Notes: generated by a model from the letters alone, not told the origin. DNA of 64,000 nucleotides from Arthrobacter sp. Alg241-R88 (GCF_900537115.1 NZ_UNRG01000009.1:17686-81685); one strand, 5' to 3'; positions 1-9,142 are shown, counted from the first letter of the stretch. Program-made: numbers and translations.

Positions 1-2072
1 GCGCGGGCGTCCCGATCACTAAGGAGGTAGGAGAACCACCCGGTCGCGCTGCGCCAGTGGATGCCCTCAGCGCCCCCGGCACGGGTGCCTTCACCACTGA
101 AGCCATGGTCCGCCTCCGGCTGCTGCTCCCCGGCGGTGACGCCATCCACCAGTTCCCCCTGCACGACGGCGGCCCGGTCCAGCTTAAGCAGTTCCTCCCA
201 CCGCTCGCGGGGCTCACCGGAGGGCCAGTACACGGTGTACCGCTCGTCGTGGATGGCGTGGAACGGTTCCAGGACAACGGTGCCGGGTTGCCCGTCGGCG
301 TCAATTACTGACAGCTCCGCCGTTACTGTAGCTCTGTCGCGAAGCCGGATGGATGCGGTGTTGGGAACCACGGGGGTGCCGGCAAGCGGCAGCAAGGGCC
401 CGGAGGCCACGTGCCCCATCCGTTCGTCCGCTGCCTCGAACCCGGGTACGCCTTCCGTTCCCGCCCGCGATGCCAGCACCACGGGCCCGTAAAGGAATGA
501 GACCCAGGGCGAATCGTCCGGCAGACGTTCGGATCGGAAGCCGGGGGTGAGCCGGATCCGGACGGCGGAATCGCCCTGCCAGGTGCGGCTGATGCTGACG
601 TTGCCGGCGCCCGCCGGCGCGGCCCCGCCGTCGACCTGAAATGCCGTGGCCCATCCCGGACGCCGCAGGCTGATGGTGGCCTCGACGGGGCTGTGTGCTG
701 TGACGTGCAGCGTTGCCTCGTCGGAGTGCGGGAAGTCCGTTTCGAGCCTGACCTGCAGGCCCCTATCCGCCCAGTCGAGGGTCGAGGGGATGTAGAGGTT
801 GACGAGCAGCTCGTTCCCCCTGTGGCTGTAGATCATTTCACCGTAGCGGGCATGGTTTTCCAGCCCCGAACCGACGCAGCACCACATGGACTCCTGCGCC
901 CGTGAATAGACTCGGTAATGCCGGGGGCGCATGGGCGTGAAGTACACAAAGCCGCCGCGGCGGGGGTGCTGGGAGGACAGGATGTGGTTGTAGGTTGCCC
1001 GTTCATAGAAGTCGACGGCGGCCCGGTCGCCCAAGTGTTCAAAGCGCAGCTTGGCCAGCTTCAGCATGTTGTAGGTGTTGCAGGATTCAGGGCCCTGGGC
1101 ATCAAGCATCATCGGCGTGAAGTCGGCTGAGGAATGGAAGTGTTCCCGCACGCTGTTTCCGCCGAGGGAAACGGAGCGGCGCAGGGCCACCGAGTCCCAG
1201 AAGCTGGAGCTGGCACTCTCGTATTCCCGGTGGCCGGCGGCGGCGAGCCTGGCGTAGCCCACCACCTTGGGGATCTGGGTGTTGGCGTGCAGCCCGTCCA
1301 ATTGGTCCTGGCCGGCGGCAAGCGGCTCCAGGATGGCGCGGTGTGCGAACCGGTGGGCTTCCTGAAGATAGTCGGCCCGGCCGGTGACTCCGGCAAGGAT
1401 GGCGAAGGCGTCGTTCATGCCGCCGAATTCAGTATGCAGGAGCTCCTCGAAAGCCTCGCCGGAAATCCTGGCCGAGATGCCCAGCCACCAGTTGGCAAGG
1501 CCGGCGGCGATCTCCAGGGCCTCGGCTGATCCCGCGTACGAATAGGCGTCCAGCAATCCGGCGAGCGTTTTATGGAGGTTGTAGAGCGGGACCCATCTTC
1601 CGTTCAGGGTGAAGAGGTCCGCATCCACGGTGCCCGCGGCCAGTTCGTTCCCCAGCTTCCGGCCGCCGGGTACGCCGCCCACATAGCCGTCGCCGCCGGC
1701 GTCCTGGCACCTGCCAAGGACGCCGACGACGGCCCGCACCTTGTCGAGCAGGCGCGGATCCCCCGTGGCCGCGAACAACTGCGCGCAGGCTGACAGGTAA
1801 TGGCCGCCGATATGCCCGCCCATCCCGTCTGATTCCCAGCTTCCGTACGGTTCAGCGCCGGCATCCAGGCCGGCCTCCGAGAGGTAGGGGGCGCAGAGCC
1901 TGTCTGTCTCAAGTTCCAGGACGTACCGGATAGAGGTCTCCTGGGCAGTCTTGAAGCCACTGTCAAGGAGTCGGACCCGATTAAGGGGGAACGGTGACAC
2001 CGGCCGGCCGGCCCCGGACCTGGAATTGGCGGTGCTGCTGGTCATCGCATGGGCTTTCTTGCTGGCGGGCAT
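1..2072 (-). CDS. GH127 (DUF1680) beta-L-arabinofuranosidase, 3' end outside window
   Basis: Retaining exo-enzyme family that removes beta-L-arabinofuranose from arabino-oligosaccharides. 690 codons are visible in one open frame that runs off the left edge, so the C-terminus is missing. The Zn-cysteine active site of the family is present: E329-S-C331 in a PESCNTYNM segment and the C398-C399 pair in an MWCCVGSG segment. E310 in a REHF segment is the candidate acid/base. There is no signal peptide, so it is probably cytosolic. The ATG at 2072 overlaps the TAA of the upstream GH43 gene (TAATG), which points to translational coupling. The N-terminal 30 residues are low complexity, so a later start is possible. 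With its neighbours it would finish intracellular degradation of imported arabinan fragments. Confidence 0.9.
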   Translation of the reverse strand, partial: MPASKKAHAMTSSTANSRSGAGRPVSPFPLNRVRLLDSGFKTAQETSIRYVLELETDRLCAPYLSEAGLDAGAEPYGSWESDGMGGHIGGHYLSACAQLFAATGDPRLLDKVRAVVGVLGRCQDAGGDGYVGGVPGGRKLGNELAAGTVDADLFTLNGRWVPLYNLHKTLAGLLDAYSYAGSAEALEIAAGLANWWLGISARISGEAFEELLHTEFGGMNDAFAILAGVTGRADYLQEAHRFAHRAILEPLAAGQDQLDGLHANTQIPKVVGYARLAAAGHREYESASSSFWDSVALRRSVSLGGNSVREHFHSSADFTPMMLDAQGPESCNTYNMLKLAKLRFEHLGDRAAVDFYERATYNHILSSQHPRRGGFVYFTPMRPRHYRVYSRAQESMWCCVGSGLENHARYGEMIYSHRGNELLVNLYIPSTLDWADRGLQVRLETDFPHSDEATLHVTAHSPVEATISLRRPGWATAFQVDGGAAPAGAGNVSISRTWQGDSAVRIRLTPGFRSERLPDDSPWVSFLYGPVVLASRAGTEGVPGFEAADERMGHVASGPLLPLAGTPVVPNTASIRLRDRATVTAELSVIDADGQPGTVVLEPFHAIHDERYTVYWPSGEPRERWEELLKLDRAAVVQGELVDGVTAGEQQPEADHGFSGEGTRAGGAEGIHWRSATGWFSYLLSDRDAR

Positions 2073-3541
2073 TACTGCTTGGAAGAGAGTCCGACGGCGT
2101 CCGTGGTCACCGTACCGTGGGCGTTACGGAACACGGCGCGCACCAGCACGTCCGGGTCGCCCGGCATCGGGGTCGGAAGTTCGAGGGTGGAACGGTAGGT
2201 GCCCTCGTCGGTGCGTTTGGTGACCGGCTGGGTCCCGACCCTGTGCCAGCTTGCGCCGGCGTCGGAAGAGGTCTCCCAAACAGCAACCGGCCCCGGTGTT
2301 CCCGTGGCGGCGGCACTGAAGCTGGCATTTTTGCCGCTCCCCGCCGCTACGACTTTGGGCTGCTTTGCAATCACCGGCAGCCCCACGGTTTGGTCGAATA
2401 CCGGCCAGCCGTCAGCCCATTCGATTTTTTGCACGCCCAAGGTGGGGAAGAAGGGGAGCTCCTCGTTGGAGCCGTCGTAGTAGTGGAACGCCAGGTAGTC
2501 GCCGAAGACCGACTGGCCGCCGGGCCCGGTGATGGCTCCATGCGAATCCAGCACCACGGAACCGCCGCCGCCAAACATGTTACGGCCCTCTTTGTCCAGG
2601 TAGGGGCCCTTCACGGAAGTGGACCGGCCCACGGCTATTTTGTAGGTGGAGTCGCCCCCGCGGCAGCAGGAATCGAACGAGACAAACAGGTAGTAGTAGC
2701 CGCCATGCTGGGTGATGTATGGCGCCTCGATGGGGTTGCCAGGCATAAAGCGGTCCGCAATATTCACAGTCTTTGATTGCCAGTCCGTTACCGGTTTCCC
2801 GCTTGGCCACTCTATGGGCACCAGGAAGATGCCGTACCAGAAGGAGCCAATGGCCATGTAAGGCGTGCCGTCAGCGTCCTCGATGATGCCGGCATCGATG
2901 GCGTTGAAGGTTTTACCCGGGTTGCCTGGGTCGAGTCCGGTCACCGGCGAGGAAACAACGAGGCCCTGGTCAACCCATTCATAATCCGGGTGGTTCGGAT
3001 CGAGGGTGGTGTTGGTGGCCAAGGCCGTTAGCGAGTTGCTGCCGCCAAACCGCGACGCTGAATAGTAGAGGTAATACGTGCCGTTGTGCTCAGTAATCTC
3101 AGGAGCCCAGAGATTGCCCGGCAGCTCGCCGTCGGAAAAGTGCTCGTCGATCCAGGCGGGGATCCGGTCCCACACCGTCCCGCTGTATTCCCACGTGGTT
3201 CCGGCGTCATGGGACGCCCAGATCTGGATGGTGCCGCCGTTTTCCCGGTTCATCAGTCCGGTGGAATAGACGTACCAGGTGCCGTCCTCGGCGATGATCA
3301 GCGCGGGATCGTGGATGGGGGACGTCTGGCCCACCACGGTCTTTCCCCCGGGGAGGTCCGGCTGGGCCTTCTCCTTGGCGGGCCATCCGGGCACAGACTT
3401 TGCTGTCTGCCGGGCTTCGGACGCTGCTGCCGAGGTGCTGACGGGACTGGCCGACGTCGGAATCGCTGCTGCCGTGAGGGCGATACCGATGGCTGCGGCC
3501 AATCCTGCGGCGCGCAGCGCCCATGGACGTGACTTCATCAT
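2072..3541 (-). CDS. Secreted GH43 endo-arabinanase with C-terminal Ig-like domain
   Basis: 489 residues. A Sec signal peptide covers roughly residues 1-32 (MMKSR, hydrophobic Ala/Leu core, AxA-like sites). It is followed by a five-bladed GH43 domain with the expected triad: D78 in HDPAL, D216 in NAIDAG and E272 in IEAPYI. From about residue 405 the sequence resembles an Ig-like module (AVWETSSDAGASW). The architecture and the NLWAPE, YYSAS and GSFW motifs match endo-1,5-alpha-L-arabinanases. The start was set at the first of two ATGs because GGAAGGAC precedes it; the open frame extends 54 bases further upstream without support. First gene of the leftward unit, followed by GH127. The promoter carries the LacI operator at 3600-3613. 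Confidence 0.9.
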   Translation of the reverse strand: MMKSRPWALRAAGLAAAIGIALTAAAIPTSASPVSTSAAASEARQTAKSVPGWPAKEKAQPDLPGGKTVVGQTSPIHDPALIIAEDGTWYVYSTGLMNRENGGTIQIWASHDAGTTWEYSGTVWDRIPAWIDEHFSDGELPGNLWAPEITEHNGTYYLYYSASRFGGSNSLTALATNTTLDPNHPDYEWVDQGLVVSSPVTGLDPGNPGKTFNAIDAGIIEDADGTPYMAIGSFWYGIFLVPIEWPSGKPVTDWQSKTVNIADRFMPGNPIEAPYITQHGGYYYLFVSFDSCCRGGDSTYKIAVGRSTSVKGPYLDKEGRNMFGGGGSVVLDSHGAITGPGGQSVFGDYLAFHYYDGSNEELPFFPTLGVQKIEWADGWPVFDQTVGLPVIAKQPKVVAAGSGKNASFSAAATGTPGPVAVWETSSDAGASWHRVGTQPVTKRTDEGTYRSTLELPTPMPGDPDVLVRAVFRNAHGTVTTDAVGLSSKQ

Positions 3542-3599
3542 CACGTGGTCCTTCCGGGAAGTGGGTGCGGCACCGGGCCGCAGGCGGGGGAACAAGAGC

Positions 3600-3646
3600 T
3601 TGCAACGTTGTAATGGAAATATGGCATGCGACCTGGGTCACGTCAA
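3600..3646 (-). promoter_or_regulatory. Promoter and LacI operator of the secreted arabinanase
   Basis: Read leftward: a TTGACG -35 (3641-3646), 17 bp, a CATATT -10 (3618-3623), then the palindrome TTACAACGTTGCAA (3600-3613 on this strand) just after the expected start point. The operator is the reverse complement of the one at 3721-3734. Binding there should block initiation or early elongation. Confidence 0.7.
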
Positions 3647-3687
3647 GCAGCCGTCCCTCGGCGCTGGAACCATTCGTTTTCCAACCC

Positions 3688-3734
3688 TTGACGATTCATC
3701 TGCTGCTGTGTGATGGTTTCTTACAACGTTGCAA
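3688..3734 (+). promoter_or_regulatory. Promoter and LacI operator of the arabinan importer operon
   Basis: TTGACG -35 at 3688-3693, a weak TGATGG/GATGGT -10 near 3711-3717, and the operator TTACAACGTTGCAA at 3721-3734 over the expected start point. The central AACGTT and flanking symmetry are typical of LacI-family sites. The same motif occurs at 3600, 9143 and 12845. Confidence 0.65.
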
Positions 3735-3838
3735 AAGTACCTCGCAAAGACGCTCAGCTACCGCGGCGTGCGGGGTGCGGTACCGCTCAGCTCAACCCAT
3801 ACACTTGTTTGCTCCACCCAACCCGGAAGGACTGCGTG

Positions 3839-5173
3839 ATGATGAAGTCACGTCCCATGGCCGCAACCCTGGCGCTCTTTACCGCCGCCGGCCTTATGCT
3901 CGGCGGTTGCTCCGCCCCCACCGGCGGGGACGCCGGCGGCGAAAAGAAGCTCACCTTTATGTTCCGCGGAGGTGAAGACGAGAAGAAGGCCTATGAAAAG
4001 GCCGTGGAGCAGTTCGAAGCCGCCAATGGTGTGGACGTGGACATCATTGTTACCACCGCTGACCAGTACGCCACGAAGCTCAAGGCCGCCATTGCCGGCA
4101 AGCAGGTCCCGGATGTGTTCTACATCGGCCCCGGCGACGTCCAGGCCTACGTGCAGAACGGAATCGTCAAGGACATCACCGAATACGTGGAAGGCTCCGA
4201 CACCATCGACCTGGAGAACATCTGGGAGTACGGCGTGGACAGCTACCGCTACGACGGAAAGAGGGTGGGCGAGGGGGCCATCTACGCCCTGCCCAAGGAC
4301 GTGGGCCCGTTCTCCTTCGGCTACAACAAGACGATGCTGGAGAAGGCCGGGATTCCGCTGCCGGACAAGGACAAACCGTACACCTTCGACGAGTTCGTGG
4401 CAGCTGCCAAGAAGCTGACGGCGGACACCAACGGCGACGGCACCCTGGACCAGTGGGGCACCGGCCTGAACGTCCAGTGGAACCTGCAGCCGTTTGTCTG
4501 GTCCAACGGCGGGGACTGGCTCAACGAGGACCGCACCAAGGTCACGGTGGACACCCCGGAGTTTGCTGAATCACTGCAGTGGTTCGCCGACCTGCAGAAT
4601 GTCCACGGTGTGACGCCTTCGGTGGCGGAAGCCCAGACCCTGGACACCTACCAGCGCTGGATGAAGGGCGAAATCGGGTTCTTCCCCATTGCCCCCTGGG
4701 ATCTCTCCACCTACCAGAAGCTCGGCTTTGAATGGGACGTCATTCCGTACCCGGCAGGAGACACCGGCAAGACGGCCAGCTGGATCGGTACCCTCGGCGT
4801 CGCTGTTTCCGAAAGCACGAAGTACCCCGAAGAGGCTGTGAAGCTGGTGGAATACCTCACCGCCAACAAGGAAGCCCAGAAGAGCCTGGTGGACGCCGGA
4901 ATCCAGATTCCCAACCTCAAGGACATGGCCGAGACCTGGGCCGCGGACACCACCACCAAGCCGGCCAACAAGGCCGAGTTCCTCGAGATCGTGAAGGACT
5001 ACGGCCGGGCGCTGCCAGGCGGCAATACCTTCAACGCTGAGTGGTACGACGAACTCTTCACCAACATCCAGCCTGTTTTGGACGGCAAGCAGACGGCGGC
5101 GGACTACCTGAAGGAAGCACAGCCCAGGATGCAGGAATTCCTGGACTCCGCCAACCAGCAATCCGGCAACTAG
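3839..5173 (+). CDS. ABC transporter sugar-binding lipoprotein (CUT1)
   Basis: Extracellular solute-binding protein family 1, 444 residues. A lipoprotein signal ends in the lipobox LMLGGC, with Cys near residue 23. The mature part has the usual two-lobe binding-protein features (LTFMFRGGEDEKKAY, then DVFYIGPGDVQAYV). It should capture arabino-oligosaccharides released by the secreted GH43 enzymes; the substrate is inferred from neighbours only. The start was chosen at the first of two ATGs, preceded by GGAAGG; an upstream in-frame ATG at 3710 lies inside the promoter/operator and was rejected. First gene of an operon continuing through two permeases, a GH43 and a DUF624 gene. Confidence 0.93.
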   Translation: MMKSRPMAATLALFTAAGLMLGGCSAPTGGDAGGEKKLTFMFRGGEDEKKAYEKAVEQFEAANGVDVDIIVTTADQYATKLKAAIAGKQVPDVFYIGPGDVQAYVQNGIVKDITEYVEGSDTIDLENIWEYGVDSYRYDGKRVGEGAIYALPKDVGPFSFGYNKTMLEKAGIPLPDKDKPYTFDEFVAAAKKLTADTNGDGTLDQWGTGLNVQWNLQPFVWSNGGDWLNEDRTKVTVDTPEFAESLQWFADLQNVHGVTPSVAEAQTLDTYQRWMKGEIGFFPIAPWDLSTYQKLGFEWDVIPYPAGDTGKTASWIGTLGVAVSESTKYPEEAVKLVEYLTANKEAQKSLVDAGIQIPNLKDMAETWAADTTTKPANKAEFLEIVKDYGRALPGGNTFNAEWYDELFTNIQPVLDGKQTAADYLKEAQPRMQEFLDSANQQSGN

Positions 5174-5189
5174 AGGAGGGATCACCGGT

Positions 5190-6095
5190 ATGACAACCAT
5201 GACGCGCCCGCGCCGCTCGCAGCTTCACCGGAAGGAACACCAGGCCGCCCTCGCATTTGTTGCCATACCGGTGATCGGGTTCCTCCTCTTTACGCTTTTC
5301 CCGCTCCTTTTCTCGGTCTATGCATCCTTCACGAACTGGAACGGCATTTCAGCGCCGGTCTTCAAGGGCCTGGACAACTACACAAAAATGTTCGGCGACC
5401 GCTACTTCCTGCAGTCGCTCTGGAACACGCTGTACATGATGATCGGCATTCCGATCGGCCTGGTCATCTCCCTGGGCCTGGCACTGGCCATGAACCGCAA
5501 GATGCGGGGAACCACGTTTTTCCGCACCGTCTACTACCTGCCCGTGATCTCCTCGATCGCCGCCGTCGCCATCCTCTGGCAGTGGGCCTTCAACGGCGAC
5601 TTCGGCCTCATCAACCAGGGCCTTGCCCTGGTGGGGATCGACGGCCCAAACTGGCTGCAGGACACCGCGACGGTCAAGCCAGCACTCATCATCATGGCCA
5701 TCTGGAAGGGCCTGGGATACTCCATGCTGCTTTACCTGGCCGCCCTCCAGTCGGTCCCCCGCTACCTCTATGAAGCAGCCGCGCTGGATGGCGCCACCGC
5801 GTGGCAGCAGTTCCGGCACATCACCATCCCCATGGTCCGGCCGGTCACCTTCTTCCTCATCGTCACCAGCATCATCGGAGGATCCCAGATCTTCGTGGAG
5901 ATCAACATCATGACCCCCACCGGCGGCCCTGAATTCCAGTCGGCTTCCATCGTTTGGTACATCTGGCAGAAAGCGTTCGACAACCTCCAGATGGGCTACG
6001 CATCGGCCATGTCCGTGGTCCTGGGGCTGCTGGTCTTCGTCATCACCTTCATCCAGTTCCGGCTCAACCGCCGCAACCAGTTCTCGATCGATTGA
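5190..6095 (+). CDS. ABC sugar permease, MalF-like
   Basis: 301-residue CUT1 inner-membrane subunit. It has six predicted membrane segments; the first is at about residues 22-46. The EAA cytoplasmic loop that docks the ATPase is recognisable (EAAALDGATAWQQFRHITIP, about residues 191-210). GGAGGG sits upstream of the ATG. It starts 16 bp after the binding-protein gene and is followed 11 bp later by the partner permease. No ATP-binding gene is nearby, so a shared MsmK/MsmX-type ATPase from elsewhere is expected. Confidence 0.93.
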   Translation: MTTMTRPRRSQLHRKEHQAALAFVAIPVIGFLLFTLFPLLFSVYASFTNWNGISAPVFKGLDNYTKMFGDRYFLQSLWNTLYMMIGIPIGLVISLGLALAMNRKMRGTTFFRTVYYLPVISSIAAVAILWQWAFNGDFGLINQGLALVGIDGPNWLQDTATVKPALIIMAIWKGLGYSMLLYLAALQSVPRYLYEAAALDGATAWQQFRHITIPMVRPVTFFLIVTSIIGGSQIFVEINIMTPTGGPEFQSASIVWYIWQKAFDNLQMGYASAMSVVLGLLVFVITFIQFRLNRRNQFSID

Positions 6096-6106
6096 GGCAG
6101 GCAGCC

Positions 6107-7054
6107 ATGTCCGCACAGAATGTCCTCACCACCCCACCGCTGGAACCAAGCCAGGAATTTCCGGGCGGCGCCGGGGATTCACGCCCCTCCGCCTCGCGGA
6201 CCGGCGGCAGCCGGTCCACTAAGGACACGCTTCGCGTGGGAAACGTCCTCACCACCTTGATCCTCAGCGTCGGTGCCATCGTGATGATCGCTCCGCTCGC
6301 CTGGACTTTCTCCACTTCGCTCAAGACTAAGGACGGCGTCTTTGAGCTTCCGCCGCAGTGGATCCCGGATCCGTTCGTGTGGGAAAACTACGCCCGCATC
6401 TGGACTGCCGGCCCGCTCCTTACCGGCATCCAGAACAGCCTGATCGTGGCATGCTCGGTGACCATCGTGGGCTCGCTGACCTCCGCGCTCGCGGCCTTTG
6501 CCTTCGCCAAGATGCGGATGCCGTTCAAGAACGTCCTGTTCCTGGGACTCCTGTCCGGGCTGATGATCCCGTTCCCCACCCTGATGATTCCGCAGTTCAC
6601 CATCTTCGCCAGCATCGGCTGGGTGGATACGCTGCTGCCGCTGATCGTGCCGGGACTCTTCGGCAACATCATCATGATCTTCTTCCTGCGCCAGTTCCTG
6701 AACAGCATTCCGGACTCCATCGTCGAAGCGGCACGGATCGATGGCGCCTCCTACCTGCAGATCTTCCGGACCCTCATCCTGCCGGCCATCCGCCCGGCCC
6801 TCGCTGCCCAGTTCATCCTCTGGTTCATGGCGATGTGGAACGACTACCTTGCCCCGATCATCTACTTGAACTCGCCGGGTACGCAGACGCTGCAGCTGGT
6901 CATTGCCAACTTCAACGCCCAGTACGCCATTCAGACGGACTACCCGCTGATCATGGCGGCATCCTTCGTGGCGCTCCTGCCGGTACTGATCGTCTTCGTG
7001 GTGTTCCAGCGCCAGATCATCGAATCCATCGCGCTCTCCGGCTCCAAGGGCTGA
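6107..7054 (+). CDS. ABC sugar permease, MalG-like
   Basis: 315-residue partner permease. A hydrophilic N-terminal 40 residues (Pro, Gly and Ser rich) precede the first membrane helix near residue 50. The EAA loop reads EAARIDGASYLQIFRTLILP. The start was placed at the ATG 11 bp after the previous gene; an earlier in-frame start would lie inside that gene. Forms the importer channel with the gene before it. Three bases separate it from the next gene. Confidence 0.93.
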   Translation: MSAQNVLTTPPLEPSQEFPGGAGDSRPSASRTGGSRSTKDTLRVGNVLTTLILSVGAIVMIAPLAWTFSTSLKTKDGVFELPPQWIPDPFVWENYARIWTAGPLLTGIQNSLIVACSVTIVGSLTSALAAFAFAKMRMPFKNVLFLGLLSGLMIPFPTLMIPQFTIFASIGWVDTLLPLIVPGLFGNIIMIFFLRQFLNSIPDSIVEAARIDGASYLQIFRTLILPAIRPALAAQFILWFMAMWNDYLAPIIYLNSPGTQTLQLVIANFNAQYAIQTDYPLIMAASFVALLPVLIVFVVFQRQIIESIALSGSKG

Positions 7055-7057
7055 ACC

Positions 7058-8410
7058 GTGGCTATTGATCTTGACGTTTCCCGCGAGCTGCTTCCGCTCG
7101 CTGCAGGGGCCCGCCAGGAGCCTTCCTCCTGGGGCGCCCGCCACGCCCACGATCCCACCGTGGTGCGGGACGATGACGGCACCTACTACATGTTTTCCAC
7201 TGACGCCGTCGCCAACTCGGAAGATATACCGGCAGGCGTACATATCAGGACCTCCGCTGACCTGGTGGAGTGGACGTACATCGGAACAGCGTTCGACGGC
7301 GTCCCGGAAGCGGCTGCGCAATGGTCCGGGGCAGTGGGGTTGTGGGCGCCGGACGTGGTCCGCTGGCCGAACGGCGAATGGCATATGTACTACTCGGCGT
7401 CGACCTTCGGCTCCAACACCTCAGCCATCGGGCTTGCCGTTGCACCTTCACCGGCCGGCCCGTGGGAGGACCGCGGGCTGGTGGTGGCCACGAGGAAAGG
7501 CGAACATTCCCAAAACGCCATAGATGCGGCAGTGACTTTTGATGCCGATGATTTCCCCTGGCTGACCTACGGGTCCTTCTTCTCCGGCATCTACATCCTC
7601 CCGCTGGACCGGAACTCCGGGCTGCCGCTGGTGGAGGGTGATCTTGGATCCGTCATCGCCCGCCGGGCGAAGTCCGTGGAAGGGGCAGTGGAAGGCGCCT
7701 TTGTGCTGTACCGGCCCGAGGAGGACCGCTACGTCCTCTTTTGCTCCTACGATTCGCTCTTCAATACCTACAACATGCGTGTGGGCGTTGCGGACTCCAT
7801 CACCGGTCCCTACCGCGACTTCCGTGGCACGGACATGACGGATGTGGGCGCCTCTCCCGAGGCTGTGGGAACCAAGGTGTTGGGCGGCTACCAGTTCGAC
7901 GGCGGCACCGGCTGGCTGGCCCCCGGCCACAATTCAATCCTTACCCAAGCATGTCCGGACGGCATGGAGTATTTCGCGGTCCACCACGTCCGCTTCGCCG
8001 CGGATCCGAGCCAACACGTGGTCCAGCTCCGGCGGGTCTTCTTCACCGCGTCCGGTTGGCCCCTCGTCTCACCACAGCCCTTCGCAGGCGTGCAGCGTGA
8101 AACGCTGCCCGCACCTGTTCCGGTGGCGGGAACCTGGCAGGTTCTCCGGTTCGCTCCTGAGTCCGCAGACCTTGTCAGGGCTGTGGCCATGGAACTCGAA
8201 AGCACCACTGGCCACTGCGCTGTTTCCGCCGGTGCGCCGGCCCACATCCGGCTCCGGACCGTCGCCCCCATTGGCGGGCAGGACGCCGTCGAACTTGATG
8301 CTGTAGTTTTCGGTTCCTGGGACTGGACCAGGGGCCGGACTGCCCTGTCCTTCAGCGGCATTGACCAGCACGGTGTGGCCTGGTCCGGAACCCAGGATGC
8401 ACCGCGATGA
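7058..8410 (+). CDS. Intracellular GH43 arabinanase/arabinofuranosidase
   Basis: 450 residues, GTG start directly after the permease stop, no signal peptide. The GH43 propeller keeps D32 (HDPTV), D156 (NAIDAA) and E212 (VEGAFV) as candidate base, pKa modulator and acid. Roughly 115 C-terminal residues form an additional beta-rich domain, as in larger bacterial arabinanases (VAGTWQVLRF onward). Because it is cytosolic and sits in the importer operon, it probably trims imported arabino-oligosaccharides. Exact specificity (endo, exo or arabinofuranosidase) cannot be settled from sequence. Confidence 0.88.
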   Translation: MAIDLDVSRELLPLAAGARQEPSSWGARHAHDPTVVRDDDGTYYMFSTDAVANSEDIPAGVHIRTSADLVEWTYIGTAFDGVPEAAAQWSGAVGLWAPDVVRWPNGEWHMYYSASTFGSNTSAIGLAVAPSPAGPWEDRGLVVATRKGEHSQNAIDAAVTFDADDFPWLTYGSFFSGIYILPLDRNSGLPLVEGDLGSVIARRAKSVEGAVEGAFVLYRPEEDRYVLFCSYDSLFNTYNMRVGVADSITGPYRDFRGTDMTDVGASPEAVGTKVLGGYQFDGGTGWLAPGHNSILTQACPDGMEYFAVHHVRFAADPSQHVVQLRRVFFTASGWPLVSPQPFAGVQRETLPAPVPVAGTWQVLRFAPESADLVRAVAMELESTTGHCAVSAGAPAHIRLRTVAPIGGQDAVELDAVVFGSWDWTRGRTALSFSGIDQHGVAWSGTQDAPR

Positions 8411-9087
8411 ATGATGCTCCCCTGGGGTGGGCCGGGCGTCTGATGGACTGGCTCCGCTTCGCAACCCGGCTGGTCCTGGTCAACGTGCTGTTTGTGGGCG
8501 GAGTCCTGGCCGGTCTGGTGGTCCTGGGGGTCTTCCCCGCGGCCGTCGCCGCCACCTCGGTCCTTGGCGGGCTGCGCGGCGGAGCGGCCGGGGACACGCT
8601 GGTCCGGGACTTCATCACGGCATACCGTTTCCAGTTCCGGCACGCCAACCGGGTGGGAAGCGTCTTTTGGATAGCCGGCGTGGTACTCCTCCTTGACTTC
8701 CTGGCGCTGCTGGGACGGGCCGGGACCGTGATACCACCGGCCGCACACGCTGTCCTCCTGGCGCTTTCAACGGTTGCCGCCCTGGGGACGGTGGCTGCCG
8801 CGGCAACCGCTGTCGCCCTGTGCAGCCGCTACCGGGACAAGGTGGCAAGGACGTGGCGGACCGCCTTTCTGCTGCCGCTGGTGTCGCCGGTGATGAGCCT
8901 GTCCCTGCTGGTCACCCTGGCGGCCGCCGCCGTCGTTTTTTCCGGAACGACGGTGCTGGTGCCCCTTGTGGGCGCGTCGGTTCCCCTGCTGCTCTCCGGC
9001 TGGCTGGTGGGACGGCGGCTGGCTGCGCTTGAAACCGCAGATCCGGCGTCCAACCATCCAGTCGCTTCCCCCAGCCCAACTAGGTAG
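8407..9087 (+). CDS. DUF624 (YesL-like) membrane protein
   Basis: 226 residues with about five hydrophobic segments (near 18-45, 78-95, 105-130, 148-175 and 180-195). The N-terminal half resembles YesL/DUF624 proteins, which frequently accompany CUT1 oligosaccharide importers; their function is unknown. The ATG overlaps the GH43 stop by four bases (ATGA), so it is translationally coupled and the last gene of this operon. A large palindrome begins within its last codons. Confidence 0.75.
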   Translation: MNDAPLGWAGRLMDWLRFATRLVLVNVLFVGGVLAGLVVLGVFPAAVAATSVLGGLRGGAAGDTLVRDFITAYRFQFRHANRVGSVFWIAGVVLLLDFLALLGRAGTVIPPAAHAVLLALSTVAALGTVAAAATAVALCSRYRDKVARTWRTAFLLPLVSPVMSLSLLVTLAAAAVVFSGTTVLVPLVGASVPLLLSGWLVGRRLAALETADPASNHPVASPSPTR

Positions 9088-9137
9088 CGCTAACTGCCGT
9101 TTTGGCACCCCATAACGACACTTAGCGCTACCTAGTT
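9078..9137. repeat. 60-bp imperfect palindrome between DUF624 and GH51 genes
   Basis: Perfect 16-base arms, AACTAGGTAGCGCTAA (9078-9093) and its reverse complement (9122-9137), flank a 28-base centre. The centre is itself partly symmetric and contains TGCC-n5-GGCA. The left arm covers the DUF624 stop codon. It could terminate the upstream operon, act as an intergenic REP-like repeat, or modulate the GH51 promoter. No second copy was noticed in this window. Confidence 0.8.
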
Positions 9138-9142
9138 AGCAT

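Larger units (their letters stand above)
3521..3860. repeat. Inverted duplication of a translation start region
   Basis: Bases 3521-3558 (read on the minus strand) and 3822-3860 (plus strand) are nearly identical over 38-39 bases. Both run from CCCGGAAGGAC through the ATGATG start to CCATGG. They differ at two adjacent bases and by one C in the CC/CCC before ATGG. Each copy provides the ribosome binding site and first codons of one of the two divergent genes (arabinanase and binding protein). The stretch between them holds both promoters and both operators. Confidence 0.85.

Noticed and set aside
2107..3641. Several long open frames on both strands inside the arabinanase gene
   Set aside because: They are alternate frames of a clear GH43 gene, Arg/Gly/Pro rich and without domain motifs; high GC makes such frames common throughout the window.
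5349..7384. Long minus-strand frames (255 and 401 codons) opposite the permease genes
   Set aside because: Compositions rich in Asp, Glu, Gly, Arg and His with no recognisable motif; the plus-strand permeases are unambiguous.
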